From Symbiodinium kawagutii (Eukaryota > Sar > Dinophyceae > Suessiales > Symbiodiniaceae), in the NCBI GenBank assembly GCA_009767595.1, contig VSDK01016700.1, positions 89,242 to 153,241 of the forward strand: a stretch of 64,000 nt of DNA. Direction: 5' to 3'. Shown in pieces: positions 25,859 to 39,000 of the stretch. Under the pieces are notes generated by a model, which did no database searches, was not told the origin of the DNA, and saw only the letters and a program-made list of their open reading frames with translations. Each line of letters starts with the position of its first letter. The first letter of the stretch is position 1. Position numbers and translations under genes: made by a program.

Positions 25859-27152
25859 CGTGGGTTTCTATTCTATCTTCACCCCGTTGGAGCCGGCACC
25901 TGAGGTTGGGAAGCATTTGGAGGCTGATGGCTGGCTGCCACCAGGGCACCTTGGCTGACCCCACCTGGCCATGGCAAGACCCGGACTCTCCACAGCCTCG
26001 AAACCCTGGGGTACTCCCTGGTGTTTAGTGATGTTTCGTATGGACCTAGAGATCTCGCGGGGGGCTCCGGTGGAAGGGATTGCTGTTTAGTCATTATCAA
26101 CTTAGCAATTTGCATGTTTTTGCAAGTCTTCGGACCTGTGCAGCTTGTTTCTATCCCAGAATGCACCTCTGTGATCCTTTGTGTATCGGCTTGTGTGTGC
26201 ATGAATGCCTGCGCACATGCAGACAGACAGGTGCACGCATGCAGACACCTGCGAGCATGCCAGTGCATGCGGTTTCTCGATATTCTTGCATCTAAAATTC
26301 ATGTAAATGCATTTGTCAATAATTGTATACGCCTTTCGGTGGACATGTACGTGATGCCTGGCGATAGTTTGCTTCGATTCACTACCAGCTTTCACCGGCG
26401 AAGAAAGCCAAAATGACGGTCAAAAGTACTTCTATCGATTTTGCTTCCTTTGGTAGACCGTTCAATGCGCGGCGTCATGAGAAAGTGCAAGTGTGATTGT
26501 TTCTTGCAGTCGAACACCTACTGACCTACTGCAAGATAGCTTTTAGGGGGACCATGCCATGAATGTGAAGATTTCTATGGATGCACCAACCACACAATAA
26601 GATCAACAAGTGCTGTTCGTTTGTTTGTGCTAGTGCTGGTGAGTGAGCTAGTAGTAGTCAACATATTTCTTGGACCATGTAAGGGTTCTAGCCTGAGCAT
26701 TTACCGTAAGCTTTGACACATTATGGATTAGGGATTGCCTCTAACGGTAACTCTTTAGAGGTTCATACCCCTCAAACTGCAAGTGTGATATACCCCTCTC
26801 AGCTTCCATACATAGAGTATCATTTCTACATTTGTACCTACGTCCAAGTACTTATGCTTCTACATGCAGAAGGAAACACATGACATGTGTTTCCTTTTGC
26901 CTTTAAAAGCATGAATGTATAGATGCTATACTCTCGCGTATTGGGCTATAAATGTAGCTATGATTTATCAATTCTGTCGCTTCCCAGCCTGTCCCCAGTC
27001 AAAGGCCTGTTGCATGCGATGTTGAGGACCGATCGACTGAATTGTCTTTAAGACTTATCCAATGTCGCGATGGAGTTTGTTGCTAACTCGAACCTCTGGG
27101 TTCACTTCACCATAGCAACTTTCCCCTAACATGTGAAATCTTTGCATTTCAG

Positions 27153-27602
27153 GGTGGCCAGGGGAGACATGGGGTCCAAAGAGCTCCCAAGGTTCTGGAA
27201 GTTCCGCATTGCCTCGCTGCTCTACCCCTTCCTGGCAGATACCCCGGCAAGATACCCCTAGTGGCACCGCGAAGGTGCGCCTGGACAAAAATCCTTGGGT
27301 TGCTGCACTGGAAACATCTGGAAATTACCAAGCTCTTAGCCATTTGCAGAAGACTTGACACTCCCGTAGGCAGAGGACGCACCATCCATTCAAGAAAAAA
27401 GGTTACAGGGTGGGATGGCTTGGGCAAAGATTGTTTGGGTTATGCTGCAGTGCGGGCATCGATCTATGCCACACTGGAAGAATTGGGCAAACATCCCGAC
27501 ATAACAAAAGAAATTAGAATGGTGGGTTCTTGCGGATTGACATCTTTTAACAACACCACCACCAACAACAGCAACAACAGCAGGGACAACAGCAACTGGA
27601 GC

Positions 27603-27633
<31 letters not shown>

Positions 27634-28438
27634 GCAGCGACAACAGCAACTGGAGCAACAACAACAACAACAACAGCGCCAAAAGAACAGTGGTTGATGG
27701 GCAACAATTTGAGCAATAGAGGTGGATGAAGAATAATTAAGAAAAGCAATTAAAGGACCTGTAGTAGTGTAGTGTGGGTATCAGGTGCTATCACCGGTTC
27801 GAAGGGAAAGAACGTTGTGAGTGGCCCTCCCGAAGAACAAAACTAGGTACTGGGCCGCAGTTCCCAGTGCAGCGTGCAATCCCGGCGAGTCTTTTGGAGG
27901 TTCCACAATGGGACCTGCCCTGCGAGAGAAAAAATCCTGGAACCAAGCAAAACACAAGGCTGCAGCAGATCATCCATCCCCAAGTGGATGGCTCCGCCAA
28001 AATTCCGTGGCAGAGAGAATCACAGATATGGTAGTTACATGTAGTTACGAACTGCGATTATTGCGATTTCCTGGAGAAACAAAATCCAATTTGCACCATC
28101 TTCCCAGCACTGACTGTTGAGCTGCAATGTTTCAGCAGGGTCCGAGGATTTTTCGTGATAGCTTTTTTTTTGGCGATCACTGAGAGTGTCGCCAAATTTC
28201 ACCTATGCCATCCAGGTATGATATACGTGAACTGCATTGAAACTGGCATTTAAACTGATTAATTTGGGTTTTTTAGGTCGATCTTCGTTGTTACTCCCTA
28301 GGCCTAGAGAGAGTGCGGGTGAATGACCACTGGTTGTGATTTGCCTTGGAGGAGAACTTGGTATAGATGGATGGGACCAGCGCTATATCATACGTGGATG
28401 ACCCACGTCGCGAATCAAGCCAGCCCGACGCCATTTGA
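27153..28438 (+). CDS. Unrecognised multi-exon gene with a defined 3' end
   Basis: Exons: 27153-27237, after tttcag, with R-F-W-K-F-R and ending at an apparent GA donor; 27275-27349, beginning V-R-L-D-K-N-P-W; possibly 27398-27430; 27451-27521, V-R-A-S-I-Y-A-T-L-E-E-L, bounded by ctgcag and gtgggt; 27873-28030, glycine/serine then lysine-rich, ending at gtagtt; and 28367-28438, a final exon ending P-D-A-I then TGA. The first two join in phase 0. Later junctions are less certain. The intron after 27521 contains a long (CAA)n run at 27557-27678. No family recognised. The basic, soluble composition gives no location signal. Confidence 0.55.
27557..27678 (+). repeat. (CAA)n microsatellite with GGAGCAA interruptions
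   Basis: AAC/CAA repeats broken by CAACTGGAGCAA units. They lie in an intron directly after exon 27451-27521 and make long but meaningless poly-N and poly-L frames. Confidence 0.85.
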
Positions 28439-29266
28439 CCCGTTTCTGCATGTGAAGTTTCTTTCATTGTTTCTTGCTGAAAGGACATCTGCAGATAGAG
28501 CTCTGTTGTTTTGACGTGTTGGTGTTCAACATGTAAATTGTAAATAGGCCGTTCTTTTGAGATTATTCACAAGATGGTAATGATAGGTAGTGCACGTAAT
28601 GCTTTGTTTTTTACCAAGAAGGACAAGTGCTGCCAAATCCTATTCAGTTTGTGCCTTTAGTCAAGTCCTGGATTTGCTAGATTTGCATGCTAATTTTGTC
28701 GCATATGTTCATGCATGGAAGATGTTTTGTTTCAATAAGAACATCTATGTAAGCATGTATGTATGTGCATGCACATTGGGTAATTATGCAATTTATGGAA
28801 CAATACGGAATATAATGTACAGCAAAGCCATGTAATGGCTTGCATATGTGCGCATGTATGTTCCTATGGACCATGGACATGTACTCGTTTGCTTGCATGG
28901 TATAATCTCTTTGAAGCACTTTATTGATTCCTTGCTGCTTTAGGTTTCTTTCTGTGACACGGCAACTGCAACGCATCAAGCAGCACTATTTGTGGCAAAA
29001 ATGAGTGGCGCGGCTGGCACAGAGGGTAGAGCTTCTGCTTCCTTTGAACAGTAGTGACTCATCTGAACCAACGGTTCAACCGGTTGCGTTTCCATCGATC
29101 CTGCAGATTCAGCCGGAAAACGGGCGCGTCCCAAGATGTGTCGACCAACCAACTGATAACTGGAATTGGTTTAGAGATGCACGAGTAGCATTGGTGCAGT
29201 AATAACCAGGAATCATGTATACTAATTTGAGTTGCGGTTGGCAGTGCACAACTCACGTGCAACCAA

Positions 29267-29374
29267 ATGGGGGGTTCTCAAAATAGGGAGCCCCAAAAAT
29301 GGCTGGTTTATTACTGTAAATGATTAATAATGGATGATTTTGGGGGCCCCCTATTTTGAGAAACCACCAAATAA
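29267..29374 (+). mobile_element. 'TTCTCAAAATAGGGG' element, copy 4
   Basis: GGGGGGTTCTCAAAATAGGG and CCCCTATTTTGAGAAACCACC form a near-perfect inverted repeat. Probably the youngest copy in the window. A lone half-copy is at about 78-110. Confidence 0.7.
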
Positions 29375-30048
29375 GTGGACATCTACTGCTAAAATTGGTA
29401 TATTTGGCGTAGACATTTGTAACCGCTGGGATGCGGCGGGGGGGGGGGCATTGCAAAGCCATTTGCCGTGCGTTGCTTGAGCCATTTTTAGCCTTGACCG
29501 GTCGGGGTCCACATACGTTGCAACAAGCACAAGTACCACGGCATTCATGGCGCACCTCCTGAGTGGCGTTCATGGCATTCTCCAGAAGCATGCGGTTCGG
29601 CTATTGGACCTGAGAACTGGTGTGTTGCAGAAGTGGGTTATATGTTTTGTTTTATTCTTAATATGTGGTATTGTCATGCAGTTTATTGCATTACCGGATG
29701 ATGGATTTTCTGTTTGCTGACTGAAGGTTTTGTTTTCAGACACACCCGCGAGAAATAGATTTATGATGTGCCATGTAGAAAGGATACACCGTGACCAATC
29801 ACTGCGAGTCATGCCCAGACATGGGTCGCTCGCTTTTGTGCACTCTATGCATGTATCTTACATGTGTGCGTGTATAGGTCCACTGGCAAGAACTGGTACG
29901 CCCCAAACATATATCTACTTCTCTCTATATATTTGTATATACTTATATATCTAAATATTTGCCCTAATCATACATGTGTGTGTAATATTTTTCCAACTTA
30001 AGTGAGCAGAACATTTCTTTGATGCAATTGCATACTGCACATAAACTA

Positions 30049-30081
30049 CATATATATATATATATACATCTATAGTTTGTT

Positions 30082-30102
<21 letters not shown>
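30049..30102 (+). repeat. Two (TA)n tracts
   Basis: 30049-30066 and 30081-30102, upstream of the acceptor at 30127. Similar (TA)n tracts are at 17172-17188, 37837-37852, 47155-47176, 48532-48549 and 50536-50556. Confidence 0.9.
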
Positions 30103-30112
<10 letters not shown>

Positions 30113-30127
30113 TTGTTTATATTTCAG

Positions 30128-30565
30128 TAACATAATTCCACGTGGGTTTGCGAATGTGCGGTCTCTGTGCGCGTCCGCGGCGAGAGATGATTTGGCCATG
30201 GCTTCACCATGAGCCGAGAAGCCCTGGAAGGTCCGGCGCTGCCGTGATGACACCGTTTCGAAGGTGAACACGGAGGTTTCATAGGAAGTCACTGAAAGTG
30301 ACTCTGTTTTTTCCCTCCAATGCTGCATGAGACGTTTTTATATAATAAGTATATTTGAAAAAAACTGGTTTGGAATATTTTTTCTGTTCCCCAAAATTAC
30401 CGATTGAACATGATTAAACCTATGGCAACCTACGGCAGTGATTTCTTCGACCTGCCTTTCGACCTCAGGGGCTTTGGATCGCTTGCGGAAAGCATGCGTG
30501 AAGTGCCGCGGTCGCAACGCAGTGATTTCGAAGATCCAGGTGGCAAGTTGCGACGACTGGACTAG
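30128..30565 (+). CDS. Two exons of an unrecognised gene, the second terminal
   Basis: 30439-30565 follows cggcag and encodes S-D-F-F-D-L-P-F-D-L-R-G-F-G then a charged tail ending G-K-L-R-R-L-D and TAG. The composition is strongly protein-like. 30128-about 30197 follows a (TA)n tract and tttcag and reads N-I-I-P-R-G-F-A-N-V-R, ending near a GC donor. The two are placed together only by proximity and strand. The start lies upstream, perhaps near 29000 where an ATG opens a short M-S-G-A-A-G frame, but that link is speculative. Confidence 0.45.
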
Positions 30566-31229
30566 TGGAACATGGGCAAAAAATGGGGAAAACTGGCTAG
30601 TTAATAGTGGCTGGTTAATAGTGGTTGATGATATTCATGGGACATTTCTTTGGCTGGTTAAAAATGGTTGGGAACCATTGGGATTCTGGCGGATGATGGC
30701 TAGGAATAGTTGATGCTGGTTAACCATGCAGGTAGCAAGGGTGACAAATTTGATGATGATCCAGCGATTAATTAACCTTGCTGCCGCCCAATGATGGACA
30801 ATGACAGTTCATCAGTACCACTACATAAAATCATTTTAGCCATGATGTAACCATAATTAGCCATCATACCATGATAAATCCCATCATCTCATCATAACTC
30901 CCATCATCGTAACAATTTTGACCCGCAACATTATCCTAATTTCTCAGTCCCATTCCATCAATAAACCCCTTCATTTTCACCCCAACATTGACCATCATTA
31001 GCCATCATCCCATCATCAACCCCAACATTAGTCCCATCACTTCTCCATGGGGCTAGAAGATCAATGCTTATTAACAGAACAATCACTAGTGAGTAGTCAT
31101 GGAAAATGGTCGATATTCATGATTAGCTCTTAATATGTGATTATCAATAATTGCTTCTTAACCATTGAATTAAATTGATTATGAATCATCATTGAAACAA
31201 TCGATCCACGACCAAGCACGACCTACCAG

Positions 31230-31393
31230 ACACCTTGGTCGTTCGCCGCCTTCGCATTGGTGGCTCCAGCGATGCTCCTCTCGCCCTGCCTTGGGCGGTC
31301 GACTGCCCCTGGACCCCTGGGACTCGAACCTGCCGGGTTTCGGTTCCCTGGGGCGGAACCTGCGTTGGGGGCGCGGCGGAGAAGATCTGCGAG
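31230..31393 (+). CDS. GC-rich internal exon, frame ambiguous
   Basis: The island has a clean ctaccag acceptor and a strong GCGAG/gtgagg donor and is much richer in G+C than its surroundings. All three plus-strand frames are open. The frame ending K-I-C-E is cysteine/tryptophan-rich; another is hydrophobic and proline-rich, like a targeting or membrane segment. It could be an upstream exon of the reductase gene at 33007 or of another gene. No family recognised. Confidence 0.4.
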
Positions 31394-31520
31394 GTGAGGG
31401 CAGGTGATGGAGATCAACTTGTCATGATCAGTTTGTGGGTGATAAGATGATGGTGAATACTTGGCAATTAATCATGGTTGATATGATAGTGGTGGTTTGA
31501 TATGGTTGATGGTTGTTGGT

Positions 31521-31598
31521 GATGATGGTGATGATGATGAGGATGATGAGGAGGAGGATGAGGATGAGGATGAGAATGAAGATGAAGATGAAGATGAA

Positions 31599-31652
<54 letters not shown>
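31521..31652 (+). repeat. (GAT)n/(GAGGAT)n microsatellite
   Basis: GATGAT and GATGAG units for about 130 bases; reads as poly-D/E on one strand and poly-H on the other. Confidence 0.9.
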
Positions 31653-31655
<3 letters not shown>

Positions 31656-33006
31656 ACATCAATGTATCATGATCAATTAGGTAATAATTGTAAGTGATAA
31701 ATAGTGATGCTTAATTTTTTTGTTGGTGGTGATCAATAAACGTAGTTCCATCCGCAACTTTGGCCGGATTTTGTTTCATCAGCACCACATTCGTGAGACA
31801 TTGTTGACATGCCCACATGCTTCTTCGTCACAATTCCTGCCATTCAGTGAAAGTGAAGCACCGCGTTTTCCGACACTGTTTCACATATTTTTTGGCCAGT
31901 TTCCTCAATGCAATAGGCCCTTGAGATTGTGCAGTGCTGCCTACATGAAGATGTACGACGGTGGTGGGGCAATTCCTCTGACAAGCCCTTGCAAAAAATG
32001 GTCATGATTAATGATCAGGTGATGTTGAGTCAATTGGTAGTGGTTGGCAGCTAGTGAGCATTTGATCATTGACGAATGGCTAGTGACCATGAGAGATTCA
32101 GCTGTGGATAAACCCCCTAGATGTTGGATCACCGGCTATAATGAAGCTGGGTGTAGTTTGTGGATTTGAAAAAAAAAGGCAATATGGTGATGCTTGGTGG
32201 GTTGCTTTGTAGTAGTGTTTGGTTGGTGATAAACAAAGAAAGTGACTGATCATCAACGAGGACTATCAGGAGGTTGGTTCATTATGGTTTCGGTTGAGTT
32301 GGTGAATGATTCATCATGACCAATGGGTTGGTTCATCATGGCCATGATTGACGATGGGTGATTTCACAATTGGCCTTTGAGTGGTGAACGGTTAAAACCA
32401 TCATGGTCGTAGAGGAACTCCTTGTCAGTAGTGATGGTTGATGCTTCGATTATGAGGGTTCAGAATGGTTGAGGAATATAGTATAGACGCAAATACCTAA
32501 AATGGTAATGATGCAGGCACTCATGGATAGGAACAATTCAGATAATTGAAAAATATTCATAGTCACTGCAGACTAATGATTTGGATTAAGAGGAAGAATG
32601 ATGTGCAATATCTACTTGTTACAAAGAATTACGGAGGGTGATCTTAATGAGAATGTCAGAATGACTGATATTGGATGATGATAGACTGACAATCATTGAT
32701 AGTGATGAAGCATGCTTTGAATGATGATGAGGCATAGGCGGACAATGTTTCCTTACAGGATCGCAATTTCGACTGGGCAATTGTCAGCAGAAACCGTGCC
32801 TTATCATGTTTGCAAACATGTTTTTTTAATATGATCAGTTGAATACTCTGATCATATGATGGCTTGACCCAAGATTGGTATCATATGATCATATCATGGC
32901 TGGATGCCATCATATGGTATACCATGGTCAAGTTGCCAGCTTGGTCAAAAAGGCACCCACCAACCAACCCAACCAACCAAACCCACCATGCCTTGACCAC
33001 CGCCAG

Positions 33007-36000
33007 GTTGGAGCAGGCCATCCTCCTGGGCGCCACGGCTGCGGCTGCGCAGCAACGACGTCAACGTGGCGCCACGTCATCCAGCGTGGCCATGGGAGGC
33101 ATCTTCGGGCAGGCGCGCGGAGATCTGGCAGCGGCATTTGGGGTCCAACAGCAAAGCTAGTTCCCATGGATGGTGAACTATCCATGGATGTTATTGGATA
33201 ATAGCAATAGATGTTATTGGAAAACATGGATAGTTCCCATGGATGTTATTGGAGAACACGCAGGTACAAACAATTGAAAAACAAGTTTCCAAATGACCAC
33301 CTACCCGAACGAGATGCTTAGGGCCTAAAACAACGAGAGTTTACTCAACCACGCTGGAGATAAACCCACCAATCCTTCACATGATCAAGAAACAACGCGG
33401 ATGTAGCGGTTGCAGAGCCCTTGGTTGTGCCTTTGGGATCTCAGCTGTAACGTCACACTCGCAAATGACCCACGCAGTTATTCGTTCGCGATATGCAAGC
33501 ATACAGGGGCGACTGTCAACCACATCAATAGTCCTGATTGCAATTCCTGGGCGATGACAGTGTTTACCCTGCGGCAAACTAACATGACAATGGACAATCC
33601 ACCATTTTGTTGGGAAAAATGTGGGACATCATCGATTTGTGGTGGAATTTCCAGCCAGCCATGTTCGTTTAGAAGAGGGTACTCTTGGCAGTCTTGTTGG
33701 AGTGGTCGCGCCATCCTGCAGGCAGCCAGTGTTCCAGAGTACTTTGCTGGCAAGGCGGGAAGCCGAACCGGTGAAGACTCAGCTGTGCTGGTCATGGGGA
33801 CATGGCAGTTTCAAAACCCACATGAAGCAAGCGATATGTGATGATAGCAGTGCTTACCCTCCCGTAAACAAACCTGGCAATGGATTTGAAAAATCTTTTC
33901 GAGTGAAACCCTGGGAAAGTACCAATAAATGATGGATTTTCCATTGCCAGGCTAGTTTACAAGAGGGTAATGTTGTACCGGTACCAACCAACAGCTCCAC
34001 CAAGTGTTGCTGCAAGAAACTCGTACCTCACGGCTATCCTGCAGCCTGGCACCAGGTCGTTTGGATCACTGGTGCTTCTGGCGGCTTCGGGGAAGCTTTA
34101 GCCAAGAGCCTGGCACAAGATGCGACGCCTGGCGATCTCGCAGGATGAGAGTTGCAAACATCAGTGTTGGATAGTGTTGGATTAATAAACCCTAGGTTGA
34201 TTAATTTGGGGGGTTACCATTCTAATGGAAAACCAAGGCTTTTCGGGGATACCCTCTATTAATCAACCAGGGGTTTGTTAATCCTGGGTTAACATTAATC
34301 ACATGAATCTCAATCACTTCAGTACTTTGAGAAACCTCTTCAGGATGGGTTGAAAACCAACGACAGCCAAACTTCCAGAATGCGGTTTATCATGGCGTAT
34401 CCGTATCCCACCAGGATCCTGATGCACTGGCACCCTCCTAGATCCAACCTGCAGGGGGGCGGGGGCCACATAGCTCCTTCATGTCACTGAAATGCCTAGC
34501 ATAGCAGGCCACCACTGATGATGCACCAAATGGGATCTATTGCAAATGGCTGGCAAATTCCAGTGCTTGCTGATAAAATGGCATGACATGGCAAATTCCA
34601 GTGCTTGCTGATTTATTCTAAGCGATGATTTTTGGAAATCTCCTCGTGTGTGTATTGTTTGATTTTTGGTGTCCATGACATTTTGTCATGTTCTATCCTT
34701 GAATCCATGGCACCTTCGGGGCATTTTAGTACAACAACATTGTTGTTACTGAATGTTACTGACATCTTACGCTTATTTGATGCTTCAATTTCTATACTGG
34801 AGGTCGTGTTGTCTAGAAATTTCTTCCATAGATTCGATGATCCTCACGGATCAAGTCGTATGAGTGATGCTGAAACTGCCACTTGGAGCGATGGAGACCA
34901 CGACGTCGCTGCACTTGCCACTGGTTCCAAGGAAGCTCAAGGGCCTCATTCTCAGCGCAAGACGCGAGGCGGCGATGAGTGGTTTCTGGGGAAAGGATGG
35001 CGAAGGGTCATCAACCGAGGGTTGAATGATGACAACTTAAGTCATTAAGTTACAATAATTGATGGAGAGAGAGAGAATGATGATATCAAGTATAGGAATG
35101 GATATCAAGTTACAATAATTTCATGATGATGACAAACGGTCAATTGATATTTTTCCTTCGTGACACTTGATATATGGAGGGCATGAAACAACCAAGACAG
35201 CAGGACAGAACAACCAACAATAAACCACATATTGACTGTGATATTCATCGCTTCACGACTTGTTGCTGGTTTCTACTTTACCGTCAATCACCAAGGACTA
35301 AATATAAGATGGGGATACAGGATACAGGAACAAAAACCATCAACAACATGCCATTTCCATTGTGGCTTCAGAGATGCATTGTTTCTCTTAAGCCTACCTT
35401 GGAACCTTGAGATTCCAGAGCCTGGGGAGCACGAACATCATCTACTACCAATGGCTCATCATCTTTGATAATTTGACAGCACTCAGCGTACAAGATTTGA
35501 TCCTCGTGCAACCCCCCCAAGAAAAGAGATTGCTTATCATAAGAATCAGTGCCCTGTTTGGTAACCTTTCGTAGCTGGCTGGATACCCCATCATGTGTAA
35601 TTAGTCGGTTTTCCTTTTGGCAATGGCCATTTTCCAGCCAGCCAGGCAGCGGATTACCAGTGGATCAAAGGTTGTCCATTCACCCGGCGGCGGGGAAACA
35701 GTACCCACCATTTGTTTGCTTGTGTTGAGGTATGCAGTTTATGGACCGTCCATATCAACTGACGGTGTTAGATGTTGCTTATCAAAGACCTTTACGGCAT
35801 GATCACTCAATGAATGCTGGGACAGAGGAAATGTGTTCCATTGAAGGGATCTTGCTAGGGGACGTTGGCCACTGAAGTAGTTGTATGAAGTTTCTCTTGC
35901 ACAATGTTGTACCGAACACAGTGAAACATACAATGCTAACCTCATGGATGGTTGGGGGTCATGCGATGGTCCCCAGGATGCAAGAAGTGTTTACATGCGT

Positions 36001-39000
36001 TCACTTTATCATTAATTCCCTGAAAAAAATCATAAGAACTTGGAATTGAAAACATGAGTGGGCGCAACGCCTGCTTGTTTACTGGTCTACAAAAGCTCAT
36101 GAACGAACCCTTTTCGATCGCCCAAGATTCCAGAAGCATGATCAAACTGGCAGAGACCTCTGCGGTTTTGTAGAGCACATGCCGCATGCCATACAAGTCT
36201 CGTTATGCCATGAATGATTGGCGTCGACAGCTTCCCAATCTGTTCGCCAGCTCCACCAGGATGCACTCGAGCGAGTAAAGGAAAGCTGTATGAAGCTGGC
36301 TTCGGGCGAATTGCAGGTGGCTGTTGTTTACCGGGATTTGTGAGCTACAGGCATGAGCTATGTTGGCTCCAACCTACATGGTGAAACCACGGTTGAGCAA
36401 GTTGGGTACCATTGGCTCCAACCCAGTGACACGCATGTTCTGAGAATTGAAGATACCCACCGTAGCAGTTGATATCTTTTGTTTGGTGCCAATCCATGCG
36501 CGTGTGGTATAGGAGGTGTTTCACCAACAATTTTGCCAACATTTCCAAGACAATGCGCAGGAATATTACATGTTTCATGGTCAACCACTTGTTCGATACT
36601 CGAGTTTCGGCTTCGACCAATACTGTCACATTTTAGTGACATGGATGTTCAGCTCGGCTGAACAAGCGAGCCCACCCGGAGAGTTCTCCAACATCACCTT
36701 GGAAAAGGCACCGTGGCATCATGCTCATTCATGCTCATTCAAGTAATGCGGCTGGAGAGTTCTCCATCACCATGTGGCAGGTGGCCTTTCAATCAATCCT
36801 TGGTGGGGTCATATTGGGAATTGGCGGCCATATTAGCATGGATTGCTTCGATTTCTTTGCCAATGCCTGCTCACAAAAAACATATCAATTGACATGGGTA
36901 TGAATGGCACGCCGCAGCTTGAGACCACCATAGGCTCACAGCGAAACTGGGTGAGTTTGCCTCTTTTTCCTGTGCTGGATCCAACAAATTGGTATCCGTG
37001 CAAAAATCATATGCGACATGGGGGGATGATTTGAGGGCCTCCACATCATATGTGGGTTCCTTTGTTTGGCCGAGCCCCACAAAGTGGTACGGTCCTCCAC
37101 CCAATGAAAGATCATCAGCCAACATCAAGCAACATCAGTTCTCATCAACAATCATCCACCCATCAAATCAACCATCACCATCACCAACCATAACCAACCA
37201 TAACCAACCACAACCAACCATCACCAACCATGACCAACCATCACCAACCATCATCAACACCAACCATCACCATCACCAACCCCCTCCCCTCAAACCCCCG
37301 AAGAAACTCCCAGCTTCCCGTGGCCCCGTGCACTGCTTCCAGGTGAAGGTTTTGCCCTTGGACCTGGCGGAACTCGCCACGCTGCCCAAAGCGGCAGAAG
37401 CGGCGAAGCGTTTCTTCGGGGAAGTTGGAATTCTGACCGCCTGCCCTTGGCTTCAGAATGTTTTTCTTTTTTGCTGTTGGCTTCAGAAGTTTTTCATTTT
37501 TTTAGGGGTTGGCTTCAGAATGTTTTCCTTTTTCTTTGGTTGGGGGGCTGTTGGCTTCAGAAGGTGGTATTCTTGATGCTGTTGGCTTCAGATTTTTTGA
37601 TGTTGTTGTTTGTTTTTTTTGTGGGGAGAGGGAGCTATTTTTTTGGGGGTCGGATTTTTGTTGGTTGTTTTTGGTTACATTCGATTAGTTTCAATGGTTG
37701 ACCATCAGTCATTGACCATAACGTACTGTAACTATACACTATGTTGAATGCTTGGGCGGTACGCGTCCTTTTCAGTGCTGGCTGAATGCTCCCATACACG
37801 CGCATAATGTATGTATTCTTGCACGTGTATGCATTTTATATATATATATATACTTAGCCTGTTTCATGTATTTGTTCATTCGAAAGTCAGGTAGATGTAC
37901 ATTTGTCACGAGGTTACTCATTTTACTGAAGTTGGTTGCTGGTTGGTATCCCCTGTGATTGACAATGATCAGATAATTTACCCCAACGAGTTGGTAGCTG
38001 CTATTAAGCTCGCACCATTTTCCCTACCCGTCAAGGATCAACAACGGTGGCATCGGTTTCCGCGGCTTGGGCGAAGAGACCGAAATTGAGATCGACCAGA
38101 TGGTGATGAACGTGGACTACTTTAGCGGGGTGGTCCTCACCAAATCCTTGCTGAGCGATCCTGGGTCTGAAATAGAAATGGCCCAAGTCATTGGTGTGCC
38201 TCCTAGTCACTGGTGGCTTCCCTATTAATGGCTACCCCGGATTAATAAACCCCTGGTTGATTCATTGGGAGGGTTACCATTCTAATGGGAAACCAAAGTT
38301 TTTAAGGGATACCCCCTATTAATCAACCAGGGGTTTATTAATCCTGGGTAGCCATTAGTAATGGCTATTCACTTTTATAGATGGTTACTAGGCACCACCA
38401 TGGCTTTGGATCATCCCATGTGGCCGATAGGAATTTGTCGTTGCCCACAGGTTGGTCAGGACGTGGCGGAAGCCACCAGCATGTCATCCCAACAGACCTA
38501 AACTGACAATCACATCATGGCAATTTGCATTCCAAGGGTTGGCAATGCTAGGGTGGGACAACAGATGTCAACAGTCTTATCATTTCTGGATCAAACAGCT
38601 GCAAGTATCAAAATCCTCTTGTCAGCATTTGTTGAATCTAGCGGCATGCTTCGCTCCCAAATCTCCAAGCATCTCAATGGCATGTTTTTTGCGTCGGCTG
38701 GCGGCTCCCACACCAGCTGGGATAGCCTTTTCACACAATGCCCTGGATCCTCATTGTAGGTCAGCTTGGCCTGGAGGGCACCCAAGGAGATGGGGCCCCT
38801 CGTTGTTTCCCCAGCTGATCGCTTCCCAAATGCCTGGTTTGAACCCCCAATTCGTGGACAAGGCCGTAGCTGCGCCCACCAAAACGGGCAGAACCAGGCA
38901 TCACATCCCCGCAAGACATGCCACATCCGTCAGTGGCCAGCACCAGGCATTCTTTGGTCACCATTCATCAACCATGAGTCCATGGCTTATCCCCAAGTCA

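Larger units (their letters stand above)
22064..27152. other. Long gene-poor stretch
   Basis: Telomere-like tract, dispersed repeat at 23258-23292 and the 36-bp duplication at 25785. Open frames are short or have low-complexity sequence. Confidence 0.5.
28439..30127. other. Mostly non-coding; one inverted-repeat element
   Basis: ATG-containing fragment M-S-G-A-A-G-T-E-G at 29001 and an I-Q-P-E-N-G fragment at 29107 could be exons, but neither has a clear pair of splice sites. Confidence 0.35.

Noticed and set aside
27390..27749. Minus-strand 119-codon frame rich in V and L
   Set aside because: It is the complement of the CAA repeat; the plus-strand exons there have good splice sites.
29005..29100. 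Possible tRNA (GGCTGGCACAGAGGGTAG ... GGTTCAACC)
   Set aside because: A- and B-box-like words are present but no acceptor stem or anticodon arm pairs.
31468..31697. Long poly-histidine and poly-aspartate frames
   Set aside because: They are translations of a GAT microsatellite on both strands, with no flanking coding sequence.
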